64,000 bases of DNA from Pyxicephalus adspersus (GCF_032062135.1 NC_092868.1:44891603-44955602); one strand, 5' to 3'; shown: positions 1 to 11,522, counted from the stretch's first letter. The notes: generated by a model from the letters alone, not told the origin. Numbers and translations are program-made.

Positions 1-88
1 TCATTTGCAATCCCTATTTAATGTACAGCGCTGCGTAATATGTTGGCGCTATATAAATCCTGTTTATTAATAATAATAATAATAATGA
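1..88 (+). repeat. SINE 3' tail with (TAA)n
   Basis: This is the 3' end of a dispersed SINE. It contains the tail motif GTTGGCGCTATATAAATCC followed by a TAA repeat. The same tail recurs at 8260-8420 (reverse), 58727-58800 and 59683-59828, which establishes it as a repeat. The motif resembles the tails of L2-type LINEs, suggesting L2-dependent mobilisation (inference). Confidence 0.75.
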
Positions 89-651
89 GATAATCCAGGA
101 CTAATGGCCCCACATTGTACCGGAGGGTGTCATGGGCCCACCCAAGTTCCAGAATTTGAGCAGCTTAGAAGATCACTGGTTTCTGGGGGAGTGAGGATGA
201 AGTTACGTTTTCCCCTTATTTATTATATTTTTTTTAAAAACAGACACTTACCCCTTGCTTTGGGAAGGGGAACCCAATGCAAGGGTAAAACTTTTTTGTT
301 CCTCGTTCACCTTGAAATTGATTGGTCCTTATTCTTGACGTTGGTCTGCTTCCTCATGGCAGGTGTAATAACTCTGTAATAATTTTGTATAAAAGATAGT
401 TGACCAGAGTAAAGCTTAGCATACTCTCTGCTCCCAAAGCTGCCCCTTTGCAAGACTGGGCCCACACAACCATTTTAATAGCATCCCAAAAGGCCTGATC
501 ACTGATCTCTTCCCCTTCATTGCAGGTTTGTGCGCCTTGCACTGTACTTAAAGGCAAGACCCCATCTACAAACTGGAGTAATGGGCAGTGACGAGGAGTG
601 CCAGGAGCTACAGGATTATGGGGCAACTTTGGCTCTCTCATCCCCTAAAGA

Positions 652-985
652 AATGGTCACCAATCATTTTGGTTCCATGGACCACAAAAATCACCGGCTC
701 CTGACCGCGCATGTGCAGAGAGCTGGGTGTCAATCAAAGGGGGAAAAACCTCCCCCATAGTGACTTTACCGTGACATAGCCCCACCCACTCTCCCATCAC
801 GAATCTAAGCCTGCAAAGGGGGAGTAGGTGGGTTATGTCCAGGAACACAGCCCGCCCACTTCCCTGCGCCTTGTACAGGGGGGTGTTCCACGGCTCTGGC
901 CAGTGCATCCCCCAGCGGGGTCCTTCTCCTTACAGAGCTGCAGACCCCCCAAAATTTTCTCACGGACCATCCATTGGCGACCGCT
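652..985 (-). mobile_element. hAT-like MITE, GGTCGCCAAC family, reverse copy
   Basis: The ends are ATGGTCACCAAT on the left and ATTGGCGACCGC on the right, a degenerate terminal inverted repeat. The family is also seen at 5360-5610 and 29743-30013. The flanks CCCTAAAG and TCCCTAGA resemble a diverged 8 bp hAT target duplication. It is non-coding, and short reading frames inside it are chance. Confidence 0.65.
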
Positions 986-994
986 TCCCTAGAG

Positions 995-1265
995 CAGTGT
1001 TTCTCAATCTTTGAAACATGGAGGATCTCTTTGAAATACCTTCAGGGGAACCCATGCTATAATTACTATATCCGCATCTTAGTGTAGTGGTCAATGAGAT
1101 GGAAGCCTCTTACATTAGCCATTGGGAAGAATGTCACTCTTACACGTAGCCAAAAAGATCATTAGTATCTGTTAAACTGACCCGAGGCGGACAAATTGCT
1201 TAAGGAACACCAGCAACCTATGGAGGATCCCTAGGGTTCTGTTGAACCCTTGTCGAGAAACACTG
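995..1265. mobile_element. hAT-like MITE, CAGTGTTTCTC family
   Basis: It begins CAGTGTTTCTCAA and ends with the inverted copy GAGAAACACTG. The flanking 8-mers CCCTAGAG (987-994) and CTCTAGAC (1266-1273) match at 6 of 8 positions, as expected for an old hAT duplication with a CTAGA core. Related or truncated copies lie at 33813-34111, 42330-42470, 42534-42665, 48118-48325 and 49578-49808. Confidence 0.75.
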
Positions 1266-1974
1266 CTCTAGACAAAATGAGCTATTAATCCCTGCCATGA
1301 GAAAATGAACCCATTGCTAGAATACTTTAACCATTCCATTGTAAGGGCAGAAAAATAGTTTTGTCTTGGAGCTTAGCTTAAAGTATCATTCATCTCCAAT
1401 TTGGGAAAGCTAAACAAATGTTGAACTGACAATAATGGGGGTGCTGATTGTGACATTAAACATTCCGACAGACAGACTTCAGGACTTTGTGTCTTAGTCA
1501 GGATGAAAATAATGTAAGAATAAGGCAAAAAGGAGCATTTCATAAATTCCTGAACAACCACTTACTGAGCGATGTACTTTAACTTGTACACCCAAAGGCA
1601 GAGAATAAACTACCATAGCCCAGGCTGAGGATGTCTTTAAATTCTACATCTGTATTCACTGCTCTCTCTGGGAGAACATTGGGAGTTATAATTCACCCGT
1701 CTACAGCAGACCTGGACAGATGTTGCATGCTATGTGAATATTTTTCTTTAGATCCTTTTGATGCACAGCCAATTCCTGTTCCCTATGTGGATTTTTCAGC
1801 CACATTACATTTATTCAAAATTCATTTTATTTAAAAGTTTTAGGCTGTAACGGTTTCTTTCAGACTGTTTTCCTCTGCGAGCATCTCCAGGGAATGAAGA
1901 GTTATGTAAGCCAAGCCTTTCTTAGCTGCGAGTCTGTCCATCTCGAAAGCAAACAGCGAGGGCTATGAATCACA

Positions 1975-1995
1975 TTGGTTAATCAAATATAAAAG
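1975..1995 (+). promoter_or_regulatory. Candidate TATA promoter with inverted CCAAT box
   Basis: ATTGG (inverted CCAAT) and GTTAATCA lie just upstream of TATAAAAG at 1988-1995. The surrounding 1.85-2.1 kb does not look repetitive to me and lies about 2.6 kb before the first kbp coding exon, in the right orientation for a leader exon. This is motif evidence only, and no downstream splice donor could be assigned. Confidence 0.3.
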
Positions 1996-2789
1996 CAGAG
2001 AAGCAGCAGATTGTTTAGCAGGACATATGTCTGCTATAAAACAAAGATGAGTTTGTTTGACTAAAGCCTTGGTATCCCACCTGGCTTATTTTCCATTCCA
2101 AATGATATCACATAGATCTAGAACTGAACTCCATAACTCCATGTGAAAAAACTAAAACATATGGTTTATGCTGCAGCCATGCTTCTAACTTAGACATATG
2201 TGCACAGACACTTGTTTGTTTTATTCCTGCACAAGTTGAGCTGTTAAAATCAAATGAGCGGAGCTGCTTGGCTTTTAATTGTGTCCAATAATTTCCCCAG
2301 GGTTGTTTTGCTGGGTGCTCCACCCAGCTGTTTTAAGGAGCCACCAGGGCTTGATTGTAACCTGTTGCCCCAAAGTAGAGTTTTCTGACAGCACACATGC
2401 AAGCAGGGCCCGTGCAGAGGCGGGGAAGGTTCATGGATCACCCACTGCGATTGGGTTGGGTGTAGCTGTAGCTCAGGAACCTCATTCATTTCAGGGCCCC
2501 AGAGGAACCGGACAACCAGGTCACACTCTGTATTGGGAAACAGCTGAGCCTTTTTGCATTGCCCTTTTTAATTTTTGTTTTGAATTACAAGGCTACTCTC
2601 TCTAATCACACCCAGATGACATTCTAAGGAGCACACCAGTGTCCATGTAGAAATGATAGGTGCATATCATGAACATTTGCACACTGCAAGGATCCTTCAT
2701 TATTCTTAGTATAAAGGGACAGATTTTAGTTACAAAGGCTCTAGGCAAAAGGTGCACCTTTAGTAATATGTCCATCATTTAGGCCAGAA

Positions 2790-3070
2790 ACGACCAGGCA
2801 TACATTATAGATACACCGCCAGGCCAAAAAAAAAGTCACAGACTTTATTATTTCATTGGGGTGCCTTTAGCTTTGATTAGGACATGAATTCACCATGATA
2901 AGCATATGCAATGTCAAAACATTTATTTCCATCCAGAGTTGAATTAATTTTTCCCCAATATCTTGTATTGATGTTGACGAGTTGTAAATCTGCATAAAAC
3001 TTTTTCCAGCACATCCAAAATATTTTACTTTTTGATTAGTAGTTTTACTGAATTATTGCTCAGCTAATTT
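2790..3070 (-). pseudogene. Tc1/mariner transposase fossil
   Basis: Read on the minus strand, the segment resembles the N-terminal/middle part of Tc1-type transposase genes found in fish and frogs. Recognisable DNA words include TGCCTTTAGCTTTGATTA, AACATTTATTTCC and TTTTCCAGCACATCC. Stops and frameshifts interrupt every frame. It is an inactive fragment and no complete terminal repeats were identified. The family call is from recalled sequence similarity. Confidence 0.6.
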
Positions 3071-4587
3071 TCCATTATACTTAAGGTTGTCGCCTTTTCA
3101 GGGAAAGATATCAGGCATATGTTCCACCAAGTATATGATTTAGACATTAAGGGAAAGATCCGTACACTCCTTTTAAATAAAAAGTGGGGTCATATATAAG
3201 GAAGGACACTTAGGGCTCTATTTATAAAACAGTAAATCTGACATTTCTTCAAACATTACCTGGTGGGAATATTCCAGGACCATATGTTTCAATGGCAGTA
3301 ACTGCATTCCATCAGAAACTGTTTAAGGGAATGTCAGATTGCCTAGACAATATGGAACCCAGTATGAACGATCTGACATAACAAAACACAGGTGCATAGG
3401 ACTTACCCATAAACATGCATGACCTATATCGGCTATTCTTCATGTAACCATGATTTTGTACATTCCATAGTAATAGTAAACAATTATAACGGCAATGCCA
3501 CGCATGGTTGAACAAGAAGAAGATACTTGTTCTGCTTTCAATTAAATCTAATAACTGAAGTTTTCCTTTTACTCCTGAAAGTTCTGGCACCAAACATGCT
3601 TCAAGTTGTACAGTAATTATTTATTAAATTCTTTTCATCATTAAAATTGTCCCAGGACATTTTGTAGACCTTGGCAAACTTAGATGTGTAGACATCATTA
3701 ATTCTGTTATGCCAACTCAGCGTGATTTTTTTTGTTTTATAATTTCTTTTCATTATTCTACACTATGATAAACAACCTCAATACATACAATACCTAATCT
3801 AGAAGCAATTTTGTATTCAGAATAATTTGGTGCAGTATAATTTTGGTATAATAAGTTTTTATTCCCTGTGATCATGCACATGTGCATTAACATAGAAGAG
3901 TATGTATAAGGGATGAAATGCTCCTGTGCACATGTGCTGAAGGTACATCATACTGACCTGGCCAATGAAGATGGCTGAACACTTCAAACCTGGAAGAAGT
4001 TTAGAAGAGGATTGAAGTGCTGGAGGCTAAGACTGCAGCGCTGGAGGGAGTCTTGTAACAGGTATGTTTATGCATTTATGCGGAGCCATAGTGGGAACAG
4101 GCCCTTAAGGGGCTTACTGCAAAAAAAAGACAAATCAAGTAGCAATCCCATTTTTTTTCTAATGTGACCGGTTTACATCTATGCAATACTGTTTAGAGTA
4201 TTCATAGGGAAATCATAGGACCCAATTTCTACCTATGCGTGTGAGCTACCAGGTAATAGAAGTCAATAAGCCCTCAAGGCTAGTGGCAGATATGGCTACA
4301 GTGGGCCCTTGTGAAGAACTGACACAGGTGGCCCTTGGGGCTGAGGAAGGTAGAGGGCCCTCATGCAGTGGCACACTTTGCACCTCCCTATGTCCACCCC
4401 TGCTCAAAGCTCTTTGTTTCCAAACCTCAACATGCGAGTGTGTAATATGGTAAATGCCAATGACTATGTGTATGATAAAAATAAAACATACCTAATACCC
4501 AGAGTAAAATATATACTTGGGAACAGACTGTAAAAAAAAAATGTGTGTATGTAATGAAAATATCTAATTTTTCTTTATTCTTCACAG

Positions 4588-4653
4588 ACACGGCCATGGA
4601 GAAAGCCCTAACGCTGCTTCTGGCAGTTGTCCTCCTCTCCCTGGGTCACACAG
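4588..4653 (+). CDS. kbp: kbp coding exon 1: signal peptide
   Basis: The acceptor TTCTTCACAG precedes 4588 and the ATG is at 4596 in context GGCCATGG, a good Kozak match. It encodes M-E-K followed by a hydrophobic leucine-rich signal peptide ending near Gly-His-Thr. The donor GTCTGT follows base 4653, leaving phase 1. The MEK start and leucine-rich leader match the GluR-U1 type. Confidence 0.88.
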
Positions 4654-4919
4654 GTCTGTATAATGATTTGCTAATTACATAGAAATATTTATGTCTTTGC
4701 TATGAATGACGTTCCTATTTTACAGTTCTGAGGGTTTTAATTTTATATTTCATGGTACAAAGGAAAACAAACAAAATGAAATTATTTTAATTGTTGCTAA
4801 ATACAGAAATATATTGTAAAAGAAGTGATATTTTAAACAAGTTGTCAAGGGAACACTATCAAAAAGTCACTTTAATTATCAATACTCAAGAAATGTTAAA
4901 TTTTATATGAGCCTTTTTT

Positions 4920-4921
<2 letters not shown>

Positions 4922-4984
<63 letters not shown>
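4922..4984. repeat. (AT)n microsatellite
   Basis: An uninterrupted alternating AT tract of about 63 bases in kbp intron 1, probably length-polymorphic. Confidence 0.97.
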
Positions 4985-4986
<2 letters not shown>

Positions 4987-5359
4987 CTCCTAATACATAA
5001 GGATTCCCCTATGTAAAAAGATAGGATAAAAGTTTCTATGCATGTATTGTGTGATCAAACATATCTTTGGTTTTAAAACGAACCCAACATATAGATAAAT
5101 GCACAGCTGAGTTCTTACCTGCCGAAAAATTTGCATTTCTGTCCATTCACCTTGAGATTTACACTGCTCTGCCAGGCAGCACAGATAAGTTGGTGACCAA
5201 AGTTTTCTTCATTGCAGTTAAGCAAATACAGCCTAGTCACCCTCTTACCCAAAGTCTGTGACTGGGAAGTGAAAGCAGCAAAATCTGGATATGGTTGTCT
5301 ATTTCTCCTAATTAAAGAGTTCTTTTAGACAGTAGATTACAAAAAGCTGAAGTCTAAGG

Positions 5360-5610
5360 CAGCAGTCGCCAACCGGTGGTCAGGAGTAGAACCCCTCTGG
5401 GGGTTGGGGGTGCACCGGCCAGAGCCGCGGACCATGTCTCTGGTACGGATTGAAGGCTCAAGGCAGTGGAGGGGTTTTGGCATCTTGACGTCACTATGGG
5501 GGAAGTTTCTTCCCCTTTAAACGACACAAAAGTTCCCTGCGGATGCGTGGTCCGGAGTCCGTGCATTTTAGTAGGGCGGTCAGTAGGTCCGAAAAGGTTG
5601 ACGACCACTG
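5360..5610 (+). mobile_element. hAT-like MITE, GGTCGCCAAC family
   Basis: The ends CAGTCGCCAACC and GGTTGACGACCACTG are inverted copies. The interior shares the words CCATGTCTC and GGCGGTC-like blocks with the 29743-30013 copy. It is non-coding, and short frames across it are coincidental. Confidence 0.7.
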
Positions 5611-6029
5611 AACTAGGGGACTTTTCATACCCATGGACTGACCCATAGTGTTCTGCTGTAGGCTCAACCGTGGTCCTGTCTGTTTCCATCCAAGTGAATA
5701 GGAGTGGTTGGTGCCATTTTGTCTGTACATGACTGCAGTGGATCTCGGATCTCTCGCAGAAAGCAACAAATCCTTCTTGGCCGCACGGTTGCTTTTCCCC
5801 TGCACCTCAGCCTTGTACAAATGCATGCAAATGTGAGCACAGAAGCAGTTTGTTGTGCACCCAAGAGCAGCCAACTGCACGGATTTCCACTGCAGCTATG
5901 AAGGGAACCTAATTTAGGTCTAAGGTCAGCCCGCTTGCCAGAATATTCACATGACGCTCAGACATGACCTATCACTACTCCTCCCGTTCTCACCTTTTTC
6001 AAGACCCTCCTACTTTGAGAATACTGGCG

Positions 6030-6292
6030 ATAATAATAATACCATACATTTATATAGCACACAATCACGTTACTAACTGGTCCCCAGGGGAGCTCACAAT
6101 CTAATCTCCTTACCATAGTCTACTCCACTCTATCATAGTGGCCCGTTTGGTGGGGGTGGGGGATTTACTTACCAGTATGTTTTCTGGATATGGGAGAAAT
6201 CCCACACAACCACAGTGGGAACATAAAAATTCTACACAGAGATTGTCCTGGCCAAGTTTAAACCTGGGACTCCATTGCCGCTAAGCCACTAA
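6030..6292 (-). repeat. tRNA-headed SINE, reverse copy, degraded
   Basis: It starts with the reverse-complemented TAA tail and TTTATATAGC. It passes through CTCACAATCTAAT and ends with the reverse of a tRNA-like B box (AAACCTGGGAC) and A-box region (CTAAGCCACT). This is the same SINE as at 51573-51905 and 61151-61490. Confidence 0.7.
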
Positions 6293-8259
6293 GATCAAAT
6301 TTAAAAATTCAAACCTAGAAATGTAATGTATATCAAAAATGCTTCACAATTTATAACAAAGTATGCAAGCTTGTTTGCTGCAACCTGAAGAGTGATTGCT
6401 GGTTTCTGGTGAAGAATAAATTAAATTATTTTCTACTACAATGATGGGTAACAAATTAAAAGGCAATAACTAAGGTAATATATTCCTCTCTGTTCTTTTG
6501 CTTCTCTTGATAGAACAGTTAATGAAAGACTCTTTTGTCAGCTGTACAGATGTATCAAGTCTGAATCTGTAAATAGATTTATAGATTATGTATGGTAAGA
6601 TGGCACCATCACCGGCACTAGATAACCAGCACCATATGTTTTACTGTCTAAGAGAATAAAATGTCTTTTTATTCCAAGGAATCCACCATTTTTACTGGTC
6701 AGACACAGTAAGAGAATATGTCTGCTGTCATGCATTGATATCAGGAATGTTGATAAAAAGCCCCATATAGACACTCAATAGTTGTCATTATAACTGAATG
6801 CTGGTGATCATTTCTATAGTCAAAGTCAACTGAAAGAATGTGAATCTAGATGGGTGCTCTGTGCTATAGAAGGAAGATGTGGCCAAGGCACGAGTTCAAG
6901 AAGCTGCAAGGAGTAATGGACTTTGCTGCTGATGAGGTTGTGGCCCAGTTGGTACCCAGTAGGGTATGAAAGGGGCAGAATCTCAGAGACAGGATGAGTA
7001 GTGAATAGAGAAGTCAGGAACAGGCAGAAGTTTGTAGACGGAGAAGCAGCAAGAAGGTATATTTCATTAAGAATCACCCCAATACAAGCATCTTAAAAGA
7101 AGAACTGGGGTTGAAGGAGGTGCTGGGGGGTCACAGGTGGCACAGGGAGTGCAAGAAAAAGCTTAGCACTAAGAAGCATGTACACCAAAATCCATATTGC
7201 TACACCCAGCTGACCTCATTGGGCAAAATCAAGAAGAGGCAGCCCTATGCCGGTAACAATGCAAAGGTAACACATATAAAGGTAACAAATTATAAATACG
7301 TTGGCTGGAGGCAGGATCACCATCATAAATGTCTGGGGCCCATACTAGGCAAACTTCCTGGCACCTCTCCCCAATGTCTAAAAGTTCCAGAACTGCAAAA
7401 GTCAATCACTTTAGATCGGGCCCAGTACAGAAGTACCCCTTGTCCACCCAGCAATGGAGCCTCTGGCTGCAGGTAATTGGTGATCATCATTTATTCTTAT
7501 AACAAAAGCTGTAAAATATATATATATATTTTTTTTTAATCAAAACCATCTGCAGCTGTTTGCAGCTATGATGTTATGACAAGTTAATCAGCAATAAAAT
7601 ATATCATTTTTTTTCTAAAGCTAAATTTATATATTGCCTTTTTAAATGTGAAAAATAAATACAAGCGTTCACACATCCATGCAGACACTGATATCCACCC
7701 ACAGCAGTTGCTAGGCATTACTAACTAATCTTAATCACTGAGTGATATGACCTGTTCTTTAGTTCAACTTTATAAAAAAACAAATCCTTCTGAAGCACAA
7801 TTTCCTTAAGTTATTCTTTTCTCTTTATGTAACAAAAATCATATTTAGTAAAAATGGTTAGAAATGGCTGATTGCAGCCATTGCAGTAGGTAGTCACATT
7901 AAAAACCACAGTAAAAACCGTAATCCGCTCAGTGCTAATACACCGAGTCAGTCTTCACCAGAACTCCTTGCAAGGATCGAGGGATCGGAAACCATAGTGG
8001 CCACTGGACTACTTTGCTGTAGGGAGAAGCGGAAAGGAGGAGAAAGTGGAACCAATGGCTTTGGTGCAGGGACAGCTGGAGATCAGGTACTAGGTAGGTT
8101 GGGATCTCTGTAGCGTAAGTGGCAGGACAGAATTAGTGAAGTCAGCTGGCGAGAATCAAGGTCAACAGGCAAAATAAAGGTTGAGATGGTCTGAGGTCCT
8201 GGGGGGCCCACTGTTGACTACATCCCCCATTGCTTGTAAATGATTATCATTGAATTGAA

Positions 8260-8420
8260 CTCATTATTATTAATAATAATAAACAGGATTTATATAGCGC
8301 CAACATATTACGTAGCGCTGTACCCTAAATAGGGGTTGCAAATGACAAACAAATACAGACAGTGACACTAGAGGAGAGGACCCTTCCCCCGAAGAGCTTA
8401 CAATCTAGTAGTTGGGGGAA
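8260..8420 (-). repeat. SINE 3' half, reverse copy
   Basis: It contains the reverse complement of the SINE tail, TATATAGCGCCAACATATTA, preceded by TAA repeats, then the GAAGAGCTTACAATCTAG block. It lacks the tRNA-like head, consistent with truncation. Confidence 0.75.
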
Positions 8421-9573
8421 TTTGGTAATTAGACTTATTCTGGACTCCCACATTCAAAAAATGTGCAGTTAGTCTCATCCTTCCATGACCATAAACTGAC
8501 AAATGGCTTTTCTCAAAGGAAACATTGAGATTCATGGTAAAAGTTTGCACCATTGAACTAGCTCACAGCAGAATAATATTCTCCGCCACCTCCCAATAAT
8601 TTATGGTACCATAAAGGGTGACAGCTGGAATAAAGAGCAGATAAAGTTTTTGCCAACCTCCTCCTGAGAGGCGATGGGGTATCTGACAACTTCAATAGAG
8701 ATACTAGCTTACTTGGAAGACGATCCAGCTTGACTTGAGTTTGTCTTGAAAAGACCTATTATGTAATGGAGCACTTTGAAAAGGTAACAAGGCCGTGCAT
8801 TCTCCAAGCGGTCATCTCCAGCTGAGACGCAGAGAACAGCTTTGTTTTACGCTGCTTCCAAGCCCAGCCAAAAGAGAATGCTCAAAGAAAATCGGGTCAA
8901 TAGAAATCAGGCTGCAAACAATATTTCTCAATGTTTGCCTGCTTTTTTATGATAATGTTATTTAGAAAAATTACATAATAAAATCAATGAAGCCATTTAT
9001 TGTGCAGAATATCTCTGGTCTCATCCTCTTGCTGGTGAATTCTTTGTCAACAGATTCTAATATCTTTATTGGAAATATTCACATGCAAATTATTAGGTGA
9101 AGTAAATTTACTGGGTTAGGTTTTATCCATAGCAGATTGAATTTGAAAGTGATTACAGCAGTATGAGGCTGCCATTCGGTACAATGCCATTAGCCTGGTT
9201 GTTTTCTGTACTGAATCACAGACTTGAATCAGTTACCATATACTTAATATGAATATAAACCAAGGTACCTTCTTTTACCTAAAAAAATGGAAACCTATAT
9301 CAGCTTGAGTATAAACCTAGGGCACAAATTGTGGGTGTCACGTCTAACATTCAAAACAGTTATCAATAAAATGCCAGTAAATCAATATGAATATATAAAT
9401 CCATGGTATGTTATTTTCAGAACATTTACATGAAGGAGGAAACTATTTAAATCACATGGCTCAATCTGTTTATCTTTTTTCCCCTTTTTACATGTTAAAG
9501 TATAATATACTTTTGAGTTGAATATCATAGGTCACTTGAATTTAAAAAATATTTTGTGCAGTATTGTTTGGCA

Positions 9574-9648
9574 CCAGTGGATGGCGATGTGTCCTCTCAG
9601 ACAGCTAGAGTTATACACTTTACATGAGGAGACATTGCCATCTAGTGG
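9574..9648. promoter_or_regulatory. Pair of CTCF-like motifs in opposite orientation
   Basis: CCAGTGGATGGCG at 9574-9586 (+) is near-consensus for the CTCF core. CCACTAGATGGCA at 9636-9648 (-) fits the core pattern CCASYAGRKGGCR fully. They lie about 50 bases apart. Motif evidence only; the pair could also be the ends of an unrecognised repeat. Confidence 0.3.
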
Positions 9649-9787
9649 TGTGACCTGGTGTTGTGCGACCTGAGAATAATCTGAGATTTTTCTAAAGAGA
9701 AAAATCTTGGTTTACATACGGTATATAGATAAGCAAAGAAAGAACTCATCTTTATGTTTTGGCTCAGAAAATGGGGAAACCATTAGA

Positions 9788-10390
9788 TCAACTGTCACAC
9801 TCACCTTTTCCTCGTTAAAGCACAAGCACGTTTCTCCTGCGAATGTGGGCAGTTATGAGCCCGGGAGTGCCTGCTCTCCCAGATTTAAGCAGCATTCCTC
9901 CTCTTGCCTTGCAACATGTCCAGTGCCACATCCCCTAGCTCTGCTGAGCACTTCCTTTACACCTGCTGTTTAATTCAGTGCTTTCTCTGTCCAGCTCCCT
10001 TACGGGAAATAAGGTTAACCCCTTATTTCCCAGTCTGGTATTCCCCTGCCTGTTCCCCTGTGCTGCTATTGTGTTCCTCTGTGTCTGCAGTGCCTCCTAT
10101 GTCACCTGTGCCTTCTGTCGCTTCCTGTATCTCATGTGTTCCCTGTGTCTGTGGTGGCCCCCCTGCCACCGGTGTTTATTTCCTGGATTTCTGGTTCCTG
10201 ACCTTTCTTGCTTTCTGCCTCCCTCGATCCCGGCCTTCCTTGATAATTCTTCCTCCCATTGATTTGGTACCGTGCATCACCCTGCCCACCCTGGTGTGTT
10301 TAAGGACCACAACCTGGCAGTAACCAGCAGAGCAACATCCTCACCACTAGAGGCTCTAGAGAAAACCTCGAATCACAAACTATAATCACC
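9788..10390 (+). repeat. Pyrimidine-rich block, possibly LTR-derived
   Basis: A C/T-rich stretch of about 600 bases with many CCTG and TGTC words. Open frames across it are long because of composition, encode low-complexity Cys/Pro/Ser/Leu-rich peptides and match no family I know. LTR-retrotransposon leader regions in frogs often look like this, but no terminal repeats were found. Confidence 0.25.
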
Positions 10391-10552
10391 AAAAAAGTAA
10401 CATATGACCAAACAAAAACAATTCTATCTATAGAGGTATCATTTTTACTTCTATGTTTTAGAGATGTGGCCCTTATATTTCTGGTGTTAAAAATAAAAAC
10501 ATCTTTTAATTTTACACTTGGGATAACTTTTTACTTTTTTCTGTTTTTAAAG

Positions 10553-10584
10553 ATGGTGAAGAAAACACTGGAGCTGCAGTTAAG
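10553..10584 (+). CDS. kbp: kbp coding exon 2 (32 nt)
   Basis: A micro-exon entering at phase 1 and leaving at phase 0. It encodes a Gly/Glu-rich 11-residue segment (D-G-E-E-N-T-G-A-A-V-K, first codon split). It sits between a TTTTTAAAG acceptor and a GTAATT donor and forms the mature N-terminus just after the signal peptide. Confidence 0.8.
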
Positions 10585-10880
10585 GTAATTTAAATATAAA
10601 AATTCTGTATAAAGTGCAACCCCAGACGAAATCAGCTTGGGTAGCTTGGTGGAGGGGCAATATTATACTTCTGTGTCACATTTGGAAAGATATCTCCCCA
10701 TACATCACCCTGTATATCTCCCTGCTGGCTCCCCCCATAGATTGCTGCAAAAACAAATGGGGGGTCCATGGTCAGGCGGGGGGGGGTCACCTTTTAGGTA
10801 TTTGATCTGATCACGCTGGCATTGTGTCAAAATATTCATTGTTTTTGTGATTATTGGATGTGATTTTGTTTATTTTGCAG

Positions 10881-10931
10881 GAAAGAACCAAACGTCAGAT
10901 TCCAAAAACGGTGACTGTCACCACAATTCTG
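10881..10931 (+). CDS. kbp: kbp coding exon 3
   Basis: 51 nt, phase 0 at both ends, acceptor TATTTTGCAG, donor GTAAAG. It encodes a basic stretch (E-R-T-K-R-Q) and then T-V-T-V-T-T-I-L, the typical first beta strand of the ionotropic glutamate receptor S1 lobe. Confidence 0.88.
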
Positions 10932-11120
10932 GTAAAGTATTTGTTTTTTATTTCCCTAAACTAAATCTAAACTCCAAGCAAGTTTAAAAAACACATATGT
11001 GTTTTTATCTGGTGTCAGCCTTCTGCACTCCCTGTAAATATTTGGACTGAAGTTGAATGTTGCCACAAAAGTTGGTTTTATCATTTTTATCTTTTTAATA
11101 AATCTGCTATTTGTATATTA

Positions 11121-11183
<63 letters not shown>

Positions 11184-11339
11184 CTTTTGCTTGTTGTTTG
11201 GTGACCTTTTTATGTTTCCTTCATTATTAGATTTTTGTTTTTACAGTTGGTATCTGTTTATGATTAATATGCTAATATTCATATTCTCTTTTTTTGGGGA
11301 GTCCAAAGCATTAATATTTGTCATTTTTTGGGAATACAG
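10932..11339 (+). other. kbp intron 3 with (TG)n(TA)n
   Basis: A short intron holding a TG/TA microsatellite at 11121-11183. The chance frame across it contains a Tyr/Ile run from the repeat and is not a gene. Confidence 0.85.
11121..11183. repeat. (TG)n(TA)n(TG)n microsatellite
   Basis: TG repeats flank a central TA tract. The tract lies about 155 bases before the exon 4 acceptor. Confidence 0.95.
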
Positions 11340-11522
11340 GAAAAGCCTTTTGCAATGAAGACTGAATCTGATGCTTTGGAAGGATATGCAGTTGATCTTC
11401 TCTCCGAACTTGCTCAGTCTCTAGGATTTAATTACACCTTGCATGTGGTGAAGGATGGAAAATATGGATCTAAAGATCAAGAAGGAAACTGGAATGGAAT
11501 GGTGGGAGAAATCATCCGAAAG
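11340..11522 (+). CDS. kbp: kbp coding exon 4: S1 ligand lobe
   Basis: 183 nt, phase 0 to 0. It encodes residues 48-108: E-K-P-F-A-M near the start, then E-G-Y-A-V-D-L-L-S-E-L-A, the glutamate-receptor helix signature, a sequon at N78 (N-Y-T) and G-N-W-N-G-M-V-G-E before the exon end. The acceptor GGAATACAG and donor GTGAGT are good. Confidence 0.95.

Larger units (their letters stand above)
89..4587. other. 5' flank and presumed 5'-UTR intron of kbp
   Basis: No coding exon is seen here. The first coding exon of kbp has only 8 bases before its ATG, so at least one non-coding leader exon should lie upstream, but it cannot be fixed by eye. The stretch contains two adjacent hAT-like MITEs, a Tc1-like fossil, a partial copy of another MITE near 2286-2350 and a TATA/CCAAT-like candidate promoter near 1975-1995. 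Confidence 0.6.
4654..10552 (+). other. kbp intron 1 (5.9 kb)
   Basis: This is the largest kbp intron. It contains an (AT)n tract (4922-4984), a hAT-like MITE (5360-5610), SINE copies (6030-6292 and 8260-8420), two opposed CTCF-like motifs (9574-9648) and a pyrimidine-rich stretch of possible LTR origin (about 9788-10390). Elsewhere I recognise nothing. Confidence 0.8.

Noticed and set aside
3990..4061. Possible kbp leader exon ending CAG|GTATGT at 4060/4061
   Set aside because: The donor looks good, but the surrounding sequence resembles the MITE-like repeats seen near 60600, and no promoter precedes it. It was left out as an exon.
5354..5901. Several overlapping open frames on both strands
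   Set aside because: They cover a hAT-like MITE and its flank, and none shows protein family features.
9904..10323. A 139-codon open frame
   Set aside because: It is Cys/Pro/Ser-rich because the DNA is pyrimidine-rich, and a second frame over the same stretch is also open. There are no domain motifs and no splice context.
11053..11358. Open frame with a Tyr/Ile run just before kbp exon 4
   Set aside because: The run is the translated (TA)n microsatellite, and the real exon 4 uses a different frame after its own acceptor.
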